Shown piece by piece: positions 47,404-56,219 of a DNA stretch of 64,000 bases (positions are counted from its first letter, which is position 1; each line of letters starts with the position of its first letter). Under the pieces are notes generated by a model. The model searched no databases. It had not been told where the DNA came from and worked only from the letters and a program-made list of their open reading frames with translations. The position numbers were made by a program, and so were the translations under genes. The stretch comes from Polynucleobacter sp. AP-Elch-400A-B2 (lineage in GTDB: Bacteria > Pseudomonadota > Gammaproteobacteria > Burkholderiales > Burkholderiaceae), in contig NZ_CP061317.1 in the NCBI RefSeq assembly GCF_018688355.1, positions 248,001 to 312,000 on the forward strand, given 5' to 3'.

Positions 47404-48117
47404 ATGAGCGAGCAGCGCATGTCAGAAGAAATCTTTTATTCCGTAGTTATCCCCTCATATCTTGAGGCTAGAAATCTTGAGGTACTATTGCCTCGAATAC
47501 TAAAGATATTGCCAGGACTTGGAAAGCCTTCGGAAGTGATTGTTTTGGATGCAAATCCAACTTTGGATAATACTCCGGTAGTATGTAAAAGTTACGGGAT
47601 TCGTCATGAAGTTAGGCTGGGCGGCAATGCATATGGAGATGCAGTTCGTACGGGAATTGCTACTGCAAGGGGACGTGTGGTGGTCTTTATGGATGCCGAT
47701 GGATCTCATAATCCAGAGGACATATTAGTAATGGCAAAACACATTGAAAAAGTTGATGTTGTTATTGCATCCAGATATATTGATGGGGGGCGTACGGATA
47801 ATAATTTACTTTTGATTATTCTAAGTCAAATTGTCAATCATACTTTTAGAATAGTGCTTGGGCTTTCATGTAAGGATGTTTCCAATAGTTTTAAGATGTA
47901 TCACATCGACAATCTTAGAAGTCTAACCCTAACATCAATGAATTTCGATATCATTGAAGAAATTCTCTATAAAACTAAGCGTAAAAATATTGGTTTTCAA
48001 TACATCGAAGTTCCTGCAAGCTTCTCAAAGCGTATGTTTGGTGAGTCAAAGCGGAACTTGTTTCTATTTGCGCTCGGGTATTTGTATACACTTATCAAGC
48101 TAAGATTAAGTGCTTGA
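47404..48117 (+). CDS. Polyprenyl-phosphate sugar synthase-like GT2 (DPM1-like)
   Basis: A 237-residue protein with SVVIPSYLEARNLEVLLPRIL, EVIVLDANPTLDNTP, a VVFMDADGSHNPEDI motif (DxD) and KDVSNSFKMYHIDNL. This fits the dolichyl-phosphate-mannose synthase-like group, which loads a sugar from a nucleotide onto polyprenyl phosphate for use on the periplasmic side. The following GT-C-like membrane protein would be its natural acceptor enzyme. The ATG at 47404 may be replaced by one at 47419. Confidence 0.8.
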   Translation: MSEQRMSEEIFYSVVIPSYLEARNLEVLLPRILKILPGLGKPSEVIVLDANPTLDNTPVVCKSYGIRHEVRLGGNAYGDAVRTGIATARGRVVVFMDADGSHNPEDILVMAKHIEKVDVVIASRYIDGGRTDNNLLLIILSQIVNHTFRIVLGLSCKDVSNSFKMYHIDNLRSLTLTSMNFDIIEEILYKTKRKNIGFQYIEVPASFSKRMFGESKRNLFLFALGYLYTLIKLRLSA

Positions 48118-48165
48118 GGTGACTTATGAATGCGCAGCCGCGTTTGTTTAAGAAATAAATATTAA

Positions 48166-49692
48166 ATGAAATTTTTTTACAAAAAATTAAGTGGAGAGCT
48201 TTGCTCTAAGAAGCTATCCTCAATCATAGTTTTTTTATATTGGCCCATTCTCATATCTTGTCTAATTTTTTTAGCTATATTTTTCACTGCTGTAATTGCT
48301 AATGCTAATTGGCGATTAGGTGATGATCACCAAATTCTTCGAACAATTGCCTCCAATAAATCATGGCCAATGAGTTATCAAAATGAAAGTGGACGGTTCT
48401 TCCCTCTCCTTTATATTGACTTTGAACCACTTCGATTATTTAAGTTACACAATATCCCATTAGCCTTTTATGTAATTTCTGTATTTAAAGCGTTAATAAC
48501 AGTGATTGCAATTTTAGAGGTTTCATTTTCAGCTATGGCTGAACAAGAAGGCAAATTAAAGATTGGTGATTTGCTGGTGCCTACTGGTCGAGGTTTGATG
48601 GCAATAATAGCAATTTGCCTATTTATGATTACGCCACATGTTTATGAAATGTTCGCTGATGTGATATTTAATGAGGGCTTGCTCTTACCGCTTCTTTCAC
48701 TTTTCTTGCTTTTTTTAGTGAGGTATATCGAAGGGCGAAATATTCTAATTGGGTATTTAGCGCTAATTTTTGGCACCCTTGCATGCTATGTTAAGGAACC
48801 GACTTTTCTGATTTTATTTACTATTGGATTTTTTGGGGGGTGGTTCCCTCCATTATCTCAGCGCTGTTTTAGATGGTTTCGTATTTCTCTAATGGCAAGT
48901 GCAATTTTATTTCTTACTCTCTATTGCTTAACAATTTTTGTATTTTCTAATTTTTCTGGATTCTATGGCACAGGCTCGGCTCAGGGGAGAGGATATTTTC
49001 AAATTTTTATCTCTATCATGACAAGCCATTCGGTTATTTTATTGGGCTTTCTGGTTTTAGGTTTGCGATTTGGATTGGCGTTCTTAAAGAAATCATCCTT
49101 AGGTTTGTTTGATTTAATTGGATTAGCGGGGGCAGCTTACGCTTTATCTTTTGTAATACTTCGGATGGATCAGTTTTCTTATTTGCTTCCAGCCTATATT
49201 TTCTTGCTGCCATTCCTCTTACATAGCTCATACCTTGTTTATAAAACAAGAAAAATAAAATTATTAGTGGCAACCATTGTATTTGGCTTAATATTTGCAT
49301 TTCCTTATTTAAGGGCCCCTGCTTTTTTCTACTCCCAAGTATCCATGATACAAACCTCCAGGAAAAATGATGCAAATTTCATCAAATCTATTGCGAATAG
49401 GGAAGTCTGCTTTTTTACCAATAAGAGTTTTGATCTGAATGCTGGTCCACTTACAAATGCTCTTGACGAATGGGCAAAAGCTTTAGTTGAATACTTTATA
49501 GATTTTGAAGTTAACGGAACCTCAACAGGTAAAAGTTATATACAGGATATCTCGAAATACAAAGGAAGGGATCAAGTTGCCAGATGTGATCTAATCATTG
49601 TTCCAAGTAGGTTAGGCGATGTGGGTGAACTTCCCATTGGTTTTATAAGAGGCCCTAGCTATTTTTATTTTGATATTTACAATTTCCAGTGA
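48166..49692 (+). CDS. GT-C-like multi-pass membrane protein
   Basis: A 508-residue protein with about 11 membrane helices and a C-terminal soluble part of about 110 residues. In the first periplasmic loop, near residue 47, is NWRLGDDHQILR, whose acidic pair recalls the catalytic acidic residues of GT-C glycosyltransferases. No close named family is recognised. Its place after the DPM1-like gene suggests a periplasmic transferase that uses a polyprenyl-phosphate sugar to modify the glycan. Confidence 0.6.
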   Translation: MKFFYKKLSGELCSKKLSSIIVFLYWPILISCLIFLAIFFTAVIANANWRLGDDHQILRTIASNKSWPMSYQNESGRFFPLLYIDFEPLRLFKLHNIPLAFYVISVFKALITVIAILEVSFSAMAEQEGKLKIGDLLVPTGRGLMAIIAICLFMITPHVYEMFADVIFNEGLLLPLLSLFLLFLVRYIEGRNILIGYLALIFGTLACYVKEPTFLILFTIGFFGGWFPPLSQRCFRWFRISLMASAILFLTLYCLTIFVFSNFSGFYGTGSAQGRGYFQIFISIMTSHSVILLGFLVLGLRFGLAFLKKSSLGLFDLIGLAGAAYALSFVILRMDQFSYLLPAYIFLLPFLLHSSYLVYKTRKIKLLVATIVFGLIFAFPYLRAPAFFYSQVSMIQTSRKNDANFIKSIANREVCFFTNKSFDLNAGPLTNALDEWAKALVEYFIDFEVNGTSTGKSYIQDISKYKGRDQVARCDLIIVPSRLGDVGELPIGFIRGPSYFYFDIYNFQ

Positions 49693-49714
49693 TCAAAGTC
49701 TTTTCCCATAATTA

Positions 49715-49747
49715 ATTCATTAGCAGTTATTTTTTAAGCTAATGAAT
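49715..49747. repeat. Perfect 10-bp hairpin before the ABC exporter gene
   Basis: ATTCATTAGC (49715-49724), 13 bases including a T6 stretch, then GCTAATGAAT (49738-49747). It lies in the 92-base gap between the GT-C-like and ABC genes and has no T tail. Confidence 0.7.
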
Positions 49748-49784
49748 CCTAAAAATATTTTAAATATCTCGCAGATAAAAACAA

Positions 49785-51494
49785 GTGAAAAATTATTTTA
49801 AGCAGATAATTGAATTAATAAGTGATAAAAAAAAATTAATAATTTTATTGGTATTAATGGTTATTAATTCAAGCATAGATTTGATCGGCATTGGATTAAT
49901 AGGGCCATACATTACTATCGTATTGGATCCGAATTTATTTAATCGTTACTCTAATTTCTTAAATTTCTATTTTGATTTAAGTCGGGATTACTTAATTATG
50001 TGGACTGGAATCACAATCAGTTTGATATTTTTAATTAAATCCATAGTGTCAATAAAAATAAATAAAGACTTAATAATATTTTGCCAGAATAGTCAACTTT
50101 TCTTGAGAAAGAGATTGATTACAAGTTTTCTAACTATGCCCTTTTCTGAATTGCAGGAGAGGGATGGGGCGCACTATATACAGTCAATACAAAATTTGAC
50201 CGATCAGTTTTCCGCCTTAATTCAATCGACTCTAAAAACACTGGGTGATCTCATCATAGCTTTATTTGTACTCTTTTTATTGGCTTATACGAATATCTTT
50301 GCTTTACTGTTCCTATTGACGATAGTAGTTTTTTCATCAGTGATTTATGATTTATTAAATAGAAAAAATCTGAGAAATTATGGGATTGGCGCAAACAATG
50401 GATTATCTAAGATGATAACTAGTGTTTATGAATCAATCAGAGGTTTTAGGGAAATTAGGACGCTTGGGATTGAAGATTTTTTTAAATCTCGGGTAGATAT
50501 TAGTTGTCGGGAGTACGCTGAAAATTTTAGTAATGCGCAAATAATATCAACATCACCAAAATATTACCTTGAGTTTTTAGTTGTGGTATTTATTGTCGGT
50601 CTGATACTGTATTCTACATTTTTTATAGATGATTCTTATTCGCTCATTTCAACGCTCGCAGTATTTACTGCTGCATCTTTGAGATTGCTACCTATTTCTA
50701 ATTCATTAATTATCACCATAAATAAAATAAGATACAGTCGTTCTTCTATAGATGTACTCTATAACGATATTAAAGGTAATGATTATATTTATAGGGGCAT
50801 TAATAAAAAATCAAAAATGCCTCAAGACTTTTTAAGTCTGGAATTTATAAATGTTTATATTAAACATAGAGGTGCAAAAGAATGCGTTCTAAAAAATATT
50901 AATTTAACTCTAAATAAGGGGGAATTTATAGGGTTAGTAGGGCCATCTGGTTCTGGTAAAACTACATTAATAGATTCAATAATAGGATTTATAAAGCCCG
51001 AGAGCGGTTGTATTAATTTTAATGGACAGAATATTTCTTCATGTCTAGAGGATTGGATTGGACAGATAGCCTATCTACCCCAAAAGCCTTTTTTGATCGA
51101 TGATTCAATTAAAATGAATATTATTCTTTCAGATAGTATTGAAAAATTTGATGAAAATTTATTTAATTTGTCTCTACAAATGGCTGGTTTAAATGATTTA
51201 ATTTCTAGCTTACCTCTTGGAGTAAATACTAGAGTTGGTGATGATGGCACGAGGCTTTCTGGAGGTCAACGCCAAAGAGTTGCTCTTGCGAGAGCTTTTT
51301 ATTACAAAAGAAATTTCTTGATAATGGATGAGTCTACAAGCGCTTTAGATGATCTCTCTGAGCAAGATATTTTGAATCAGTTAATTGCATTGAAAGGTGT
51401 AATTTCAGTTATTATGGTCACCCATAACAATGATAATCTTACGGAATTCGACAGAATTTATCGTTTGGATAATAATGGAATGATCATATCTTAA
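49785..51494 (+). CDS. PglK-like ABC exporter of lipid-linked oligosaccharide
   Basis: A 569-residue half-transporter. Residues 1-330 form the six-helix membrane domain; residues 345-569 form the ATPase with Walker A GPSGSGKTTLID, signature LSGGQRQRVALARA and Walker B FLIMDESTSALDD. Overall form resembles PglK and MsbA-like flippases. It begins at GTG 49785. The gene is strikingly AT-rich (14 G/C in bases 50041-50100). It could flip a different glycan from the Wzx-like protein. Confidence 0.88.
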   Translation: MKNYFKQIIELISDKKKLIILLVLMVINSSIDLIGIGLIGPYITIVLDPNLFNRYSNFLNFYFDLSRDYLIMWTGITISLIFLIKSIVSIKINKDLIIFCQNSQLFLRKRLITSFLTMPFSELQERDGAHYIQSIQNLTDQFSALIQSTLKTLGDLIIALFVLFLLAYTNIFALLFLLTIVVFSSVIYDLLNRKNLRNYGIGANNGLSKMITSVYESIRGFREIRTLGIEDFFKSRVDISCREYAENFSNAQIISTSPKYYLEFLVVVFIVGLILYSTFFIDDSYSLISTLAVFTAASLRLLPISNSLIITINKIRYSRSSIDVLYNDIKGNDYIYRGINKKSKMPQDFLSLEFINVYIKHRGAKECVLKNINLTLNKGEFIGLVGPSGSGKTTLIDSIIGFIKPESGCINFNGQNISSCLEDWIGQIAYLPQKPFLIDDSIKMNIILSDSIEKFDENLFNLSLQMAGLNDLISSLPLGVNTRVGDDGTRLSGGQRQRVALARAFYYKRNFLIMDESTSALDDLSEQDILNQLIALKGVISVIMVTHNNDNLTEFDRIYRLDNNGMIIS

Positions 51495-51497
51495 GTT

Positions 51498-52796
51498 ATG
51501 GATAATATCAAAATAGCAATTATAGGTTTGGGATACGTTGGGCTTCCCTTGGCTGTTGAGTTTGGCAAGAAGATTATTACAGTTGGCTTTGATATCGACC
51601 CTGAAAGAATAGGGCAGCTAATTTTATTGAACGATAAAAATAATCAGACGTCTAGTAGTGAGATATTAGATTCAAAATTTCTTAAATTTACGTCTTCTGA
51701 AAATGATTTGTCCTCGGCTAATATCTATATCATTACCGTACCAACCCCTGTTGATAAGTTTAATCGTCCAGATTTATCCCTGCTTACGAAGGCTTCAGCT
51801 TTGGTGGCTAAATATTTAAAGAAAAATGATATTGTTATTTATGAATCGACTGTATATCCCGGCTGTACAGAAGAAGTTTGTGTTCCAGTATTGGAGAGTA
51901 ATAATAGTCAAAATTTAAAATACAACCAAGATTTTTTTTGTGGTTATAGCCCCGAGAGAATTAATCCTGGAGATAAAAATCACACCCTAATATCTATACG
52001 TAAGATTACAAGCGGCTCCACTGCAGAAATTGCTGATTTGATAAATAACTTATATTTGAGTATTATTAAGGCTGGCACTTACAAAGCCTCAAGCATTAAA
52101 GTAGCTGAGGCAGCCAAGGTAATTGAGAATAGTCAGCGTGATATAAATATTGCGTTTATGAATGAGCTGTCTATTATTTTTAACTTGCTTGACATAGATA
52201 CCAAAGAGGTTTTGCAGGCCGCGTCAACAAAATGGAATTTTTTACCTTTTACTCCTGGTTTGGTGGGCGGCCATTGCATTGGTGTAGATCCATATTATCT
52301 AACGCACAAGGCTCAAGAGTTGGGCTATAAGTCTGAAATTATATTATCTGGCAGAAGAATAAATGACAATATGCCTGCATATGTAGCATCCAAGATTGCC
52401 AAGGGGTTAGTGACTAGTGGTTATAATTTGTCTAAGTCTTCTGTCGGGGTGCTTGGTATTACTTTCAAAGAAGATTGCTCTGATATTAGAAATAGCAAGT
52501 CAATTGAATTAGTTCAAGAGCTTAAAACATGGGGAATTAATGTATTAGTTAGTGATCCTTTGGCAGAGTTCCGCGAGGTGAAAAACTCTTACGGTATTGA
52601 GCTTGGTGATTTTTCATCCTGGGCTAACTTGAGTGCCTTAGTTATTGCAGTTCCTCATGAAAATTATTACTCATTATCACCCCACCTTTTATCCCCTCTT
52701 TTTGCTATCAATCAAAAACCATTCTTGGCAGATTTAAAATCTATTTTTGATCGAAATATTTTTGAGGAAAATGGATTTAAGGTATTTCGTCTCTAA
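51498..52796 (+). CDS. UDP-N-acetylhexosamine 6-dehydrogenase (WbpO/TviB type)
   Basis: Oxidises a UDP-HexNAc to the uronic acid. NAD motif AIIGLGYVGLPLAVEFG, FCGYSPERINPGDKNH, KVIENSQRDINIAFMNEL, catalytic Cys in FTPGLVGGHCIGVDPYYL and LSGRRINDNMPAYV, as in WbpO/TviB. It has 432 residues. Substrate is UDP-GlcNAc or UDP-GalNAc. It lies 3 bases after the ABC gene, and no TviC/WbpP epimerase follows directly. Confidence 0.9.
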   Translation: MDNIKIAIIGLGYVGLPLAVEFGKKIITVGFDIDPERIGQLILLNDKNNQTSSSEILDSKFLKFTSSENDLSSANIYIITVPTPVDKFNRPDLSLLTKASALVAKYLKKNDIVIYESTVYPGCTEEVCVPVLESNNSQNLKYNQDFFCGYSPERINPGDKNHTLISIRKITSGSTAEIADLINNLYLSIIKAGTYKASSIKVAEAAKVIENSQRDINIAFMNELSIIFNLLDIDTKEVLQAASTKWNFLPFTPGLVGGHCIGVDPYYLTHKAQELGYKSEIILSGRRINDNMPAYVASKIAKGLVTSGYNLSKSSVGVLGITFKEDCSDIRNSKSIELVQELKTWGINVLVSDPLAEFREVKNSYGIELGDFSSWANLSALVIAVPHENYYSLSPHLLSPLFAINQKPFLADLKSIFDRNIFEENGFKVFRL

Positions 52797-52815
52797 TTTT
52801 ATTATGGTTTATTAG

Positions 52816-53886
52816 ATGTCTATTATTGTGACTGGTGGCGCTGGTTTTGTAGGATCATCCTTATGCATCAGGCTAAAACAGGCATTCCCAAAATGCAAAA
52901 TAATTGCGCTTGATAATCTGAAGCGGAGAGGTTCTGAGCTTAATTTATCTCGCTTAGTATCGGCTGGCATTTATTTCCAACATGCGGATGTTAGGTGCAG
53001 CGAAGACTTAATATTTAAAGATGTTGATTGGGTCATTGAGTGCTCTGCTGAACCATCTGCGCTCTCCGGTGTGAATGGTGATACCGGGTATTTAATTAAT
53101 ACAAATTTAATGGGTACCTATAATTGTCTTGAAATGGCTAGAAAAAATAAAGCTGGATTCCTTTTTCTTTCAACAAGCCGAGTTTACCCTTACAAGTCGT
53201 TTGAGCATTTGGATTATCACATCAGTAATACTCGCTTCAATTTGTCTCCTAATTCTGAAGCTATTGGTTTGACCCACAAAGGAGTTAGTGAGGAGTTTTC
53301 AACTCAAGGACCCAAAACGTTATATGGAGCCTCAAAGCTTGCTTCAGAATTACTTATAACTGAATACTCGCAGAATTTTGATTTGCGTACGATTGTAAAT
53401 AGATGTGGAGTCCTCGCTGGTCCATGGCAGATGGGTAAGGTTGATCAGGGTTTCATGGCCCTCTGGATGGCGCGTCATCTTTTTGGAGGGAACCTTTCTT
53501 ATATAAATTATGGTGGCAAAGGTCTTCAGTTGAGAGATGTTTTGCATGTACAAGATTTGGTTGATTTGGTGATAATCCAGCTATCTACACCTGAGCTTTA
53601 CAAAGGCCAAACGTTTAATGTTGGGGGGGGGTTGAGTGGAAGCATTAGCTTGTGCGAGCTCACCTCTATTTGCTCTGACATCACTGGAAATACATTGGAA
53701 ATCATTCCCAATTTAGATGTAAGGCCTGGAGATTTACCGTGGTATGTCACCGATACATCAAGAATTGAAGCCATTTCAGGATGGAGGCCAAAAAAATCAG
53801 TTAATCAAATCCTGGAGGATATATATGAATGGCTCGATGAAAATAGAGACTTGCTGGCTCCTATATTTAGCCCCAAGGTTAGCTAG
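52816..53886 (+). CDS. Tyvelose-epimerase-like SDR protein 1
   Basis: A 356-residue NAD-dependent SDR. It has IVTGGAGFVGSSLCIRL, FLSTSRVYPYKSFEHLD, an intact YGASKLASELL (YxxxK) and RCGVLAGPWQMGKVDQGFMALW, which resembles the CDP-paratose 2-epimerase family. The exact substrate is unknown. A G9 tract (53623-53631) encodes VGGGLSG. It is followed by a second family member 15 bases later, which is not its near-duplicate. Confidence 0.8.
   Translation: MSIIVTGGAGFVGSSLCIRLKQAFPKCKIIALDNLKRRGSELNLSRLVSAGIYFQHADVRCSEDLIFKDVDWVIECSAEPSALSGVNGDTGYLINTNLMGTYNCLEMARKNKAGFLFLSTSRVYPYKSFEHLDYHISNTRFNLSPNSEAIGLTHKGVSEEFSTQGPKTLYGASKLASELLITEYSQNFDLRTIVNRCGVLAGPWQMGKVDQGFMALWMARHLFGGNLSYINYGGKGLQLRDVLHVQDLVDLVIIQLSTPELYKGQTFNVGGGLSGSISLCELTSICSDITGNTLEIIPNLDVRPGDLPWYVTDTSRIEAISGWRPKKSVNQILEDIYEWLDENRDLLAPIFSPKVS
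53623..53631 (+). repeat. G9 homopolymer tract in SDR gene 1
   Basis: Nine consecutive G form three GGG Gly codons in an AT-rich gene. This is the longest G run noticed in the window and could slip to switch the gene off. Confidence 0.85.
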
Positions 53887-53901
53887 CAGAAGGACTATCG
53901 A

Positions 53902-54960
53902 ATGAGTATCGCAATTGTTACTGGATCTGCTGGGCTAATTGGTTCCGAGACCGCTAAATTTTTCACATCTAAGGGTTTTGATGTTGTCGGCATAGATAAT
54001 GACATGCGGGCCAAATTTTTTGGTAACGAGGCCTCTACCGCCTGGAATAGAGAGCTTTTAGAAAAGAATCTGCACGGTTATAAACATTATGATTGTGATA
54101 TTCGGGATCATGAAGCATTAAAGAATATATTTTCTCGGTATGGTAAAAATATTGAGGCAATAATTCATACTGCAGCACAGCCTTCGCATGACTGGGCCGC
54201 CAGGGATCCAGAAATGGATTTCACAGTCAATGCAAACGGCACGCTCAATATGCTGGAATCAACTAGACGTTTTTGTCCTGATGCGGTATTTATGTTTACA
54301 TCTACAAATAAGGTATATGGAGATACCCCAAATTATCTGCCCCTGATCGAGAAGGAGACAAGGTGGGAGCTCGAAAACCATGAGTACGCACTTCATGGAG
54401 TAGATGAATCTATGTCGATTGACCAGTCAAAACATAGCTTATTTGGGGCCTCTAAAGTTGCCGCAGATATTTTGGTGCAAGAATATGGTCGATATTTTGA
54501 TATGAAAACGGGCGTATTTAGGGGGGGGTGTTTAACTGGGCCGGCACATTCGGGGACAAAGTTACATGGTTTTCTATCATATTTAGGAAAGTGTGTGTTT
54601 ACGGGTGAAAATTATTCGATCTTGGGTTACAAAGGTAAGCAGGTGCGAGATAATATTCATAGTTTTGATTTGGTAAACATGTTCTGGCATTTTTTTTCCA
54701 ACCCACGCTCCGGTGAGGTTTATAACGCTGGAGGCGGGAGATTTTCGAATTGCTCAATGTTAGAGGCAATTAGCATGTTTGAGGAATCATTAAGCAGACC
54801 CTTAAATTACCAGTATGTTGAGGGCAATAGATCTGGTGATCATGTATGGTGGATCAGTGATACTCGTAAATTTCAAAATCATTACCCAGGTTGGAGCTAT
54901 AACTACAGCATAGAAAGAATAATAAAAGAGATTGCAGAAGCCGTATCTGAGGGTAGGTAG
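53902..54960 (+). CDS. Tyvelose-epimerase-like SDR protein 2 (Phe in place of the catalytic Tyr)
   Basis: A 352-residue SDR. Features are [34 protein letters not shown], then [22 protein letters not shown], in which Phe stands where the YxxxK tyrosine is expected, and [22 protein letters not shown]. This looks like a widespread but functionally unassigned epimerase family. A G8 tract (54521-54528) lies in the RGGC codons. Its substrate may be a CDP- or UDP-sugar of this locus. Confidence 0.78.
   Translation: MSIAIVTGSAGLIGSETAKFFTSKGFDVVGIDNDMRAKFFGNEASTAWNRELLEKNLHGYKHYDCDIRDHEALKNIFSRYGKNIEAIIHTAAQPSHDWAARDPEMDFTVNANGTLNMLESTRRFCPDAVFMFTSTNKVYGDTPNYLPLIEKETRWELENHEYALHGVDESMSIDQSKHSLFGASKVAADILVQEYGRYFDMKTGVFRGGCLTGPAHSGTKLHGFLSYLGKCVFTGENYSILGYKGKQVRDNIHSFDLVNMFWHFFSNPRSGEVYNAGGGRFSNCSMLEAISMFEESLSRPLNYQYVEGNRSGDHVWWISDTRKFQNHYPGWSYNYSIERIIKEIAEAVSEGR
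54521..54528 (+). repeat. G8 homopolymer tract in SDR gene 2
   Basis: Eight consecutive G lie inside the codons for Arg-Gly-Gly (AGG GGG GGG). A one-base change would shift the frame about 200 codons into the 352-codon gene. Confidence 0.85.
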
Positions 54961-54961
54961 C

Positions 54962-56215
54962 TTGTCAAAAATATTATTCGTTACCGACTATCTACCTAGT
55001 TCAAATTTTAGTGGTTCCGGGGTGACTTCAAGCGCAGCAATTCATGCGCTACTAAAAAAGGGTCATACTGTCCATATTCTGGCTTTGTCTTGCAATGCTT
55101 ATGAATCAAAGGTTGTAGATTCGAATCTTATTGAGGCTTGGGATCTACTGGGAGTTAAGTCCAGCATATTAAATTTTGATAAACTAATTGCTAATAATTT
55201 TTCGGGCTTGAAAGGCTTGATAAATAAACTTGCGATTATCATTTGGCCAGAAAAATATCTTCCGCTTGGGGTGATTGCAAAAAAAAATATTAATGACTTT
55301 ATTCGCCATATTAGTCCTGATAAGGTTGTTGCCTATCACTGGAACGCGGGCCTTGCCATTAAATCTATTGATGTTAAGAGGTATTTAGTAGTTGGCGACC
55401 CATTGCATTTACCCATTCTATATGGCTCAAAGCTATTGGTTGATGACAAAAAACAATTGATGCGATTCTATGTAAAGGAGGCAATAAATTACCTCCTTTC
55501 AAAGAGATTGATTAAATTGATGTCTGAAATTATGAATGCAGTCAATGCCTGCGGTGCATTTGCTGCTCATCATGCCGATAAATTAAGTCAATCAAGCATC
55601 TCCGGTTGCCAATATATTCATACCCCTGTGGCGGATCCTTCGCCCAATCAAGTTGGATGCGAGAATAAAAGTCAGGTATTGAAAATATTGCATATTGGAC
55701 ATTTGCAGGGTACGGCAACTATAGCTGGCATTCAGCTAATTGGTGACGAGGTCATACCCGTCTTGAACAAGAGTAATTTAGATTATGAGATGCATTTCGT
55801 TGGCGCTTTTTCAGAAAGACTACCAGAGATAATTAAGAAAAAATTGGGTGGCGATCACATCAAATTTAAAGGTGAAATATATCCACCTGATGCAGAATTT
55901 ACCTCTAGCCACTGCTTGCTTGTTGCAACGCCTATTGAGCTTGGCATTAGAGTTCGGATAATTACTGCATTTTCTTTCGGCTCATGCATAGTTGCGCATG
56001 TTGCCAATGCAAAGGGAATACCTGAATTAGTGCATGGATTCAACTGCATGCTGGGCAATTCAGGCGCCGAATTGGCGGAGCATTGCCTGGAAATATTTAA
56101 GAACCCCTTATTGAGGCGGAGACTTCAAGTAAATGCTAGAAATACTTTTGAGCAATATTTTTCGGCTGAAGTTGTGGGGGAAGAGTTATGTGAATTAATG
56201 GAGGAATATCATTAA
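54962..56215 (+). CDS. Glycosyltransferase of GT-B fold (GT4-like)
   Basis: A 417-residue protein with an N-terminal SGSGVTSSAAIHALLKKGHTVHIL loop and a C-terminal Rossmann half (KILHIGHLQGTATIAGIQLIG, ITAFSFGSCIVAHVANAKGIPEL). This is the general form of GT4-like enzymes. It starts at TTG 54962, immediately after the SDR stop; the frame is open further upstream, but that would overlap the SDR gene. Donor and acceptor are unknown. Confidence 0.72.
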   Translation: MSKILFVTDYLPSSNFSGSGVTSSAAIHALLKKGHTVHILALSCNAYESKVVDSNLIEAWDLLGVKSSILNFDKLIANNFSGLKGLINKLAIIIWPEKYLPLGVIAKKNINDFIRHISPDKVVAYHWNAGLAIKSIDVKRYLVVGDPLHLPILYGSKLLVDDKKQLMRFYVKEAINYLLSKRLIKLMSEIMNAVNACGAFAAHHADKLSQSSISGCQYIHTPVADPSPNQVGCENKSQVLKILHIGHLQGTATIAGIQLIGDEVIPVLNKSNLDYEMHFVGAFSERLPEIIKKKLGGDHIKFKGEIYPPDAEFTSSHCLLVATPIELGIRVRIITAFSFGSCIVAHVANAKGIPELVHGFNCMLGNSGAELAEHCLEIFKNPLLRRRLQVNARNTFEQYFSAEVVGEELCELMEEYH

Positions 56216-56219
56216 TACT

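Noticed and set aside
49827..49835. A9 run in the ABC exporter gene (and similar A/T runs such as 62932-62940) as phase-variation tracts
   Set aside because: Runs of A or T of this length are expected by chance in such AT-rich genes; only the G runs stand out.
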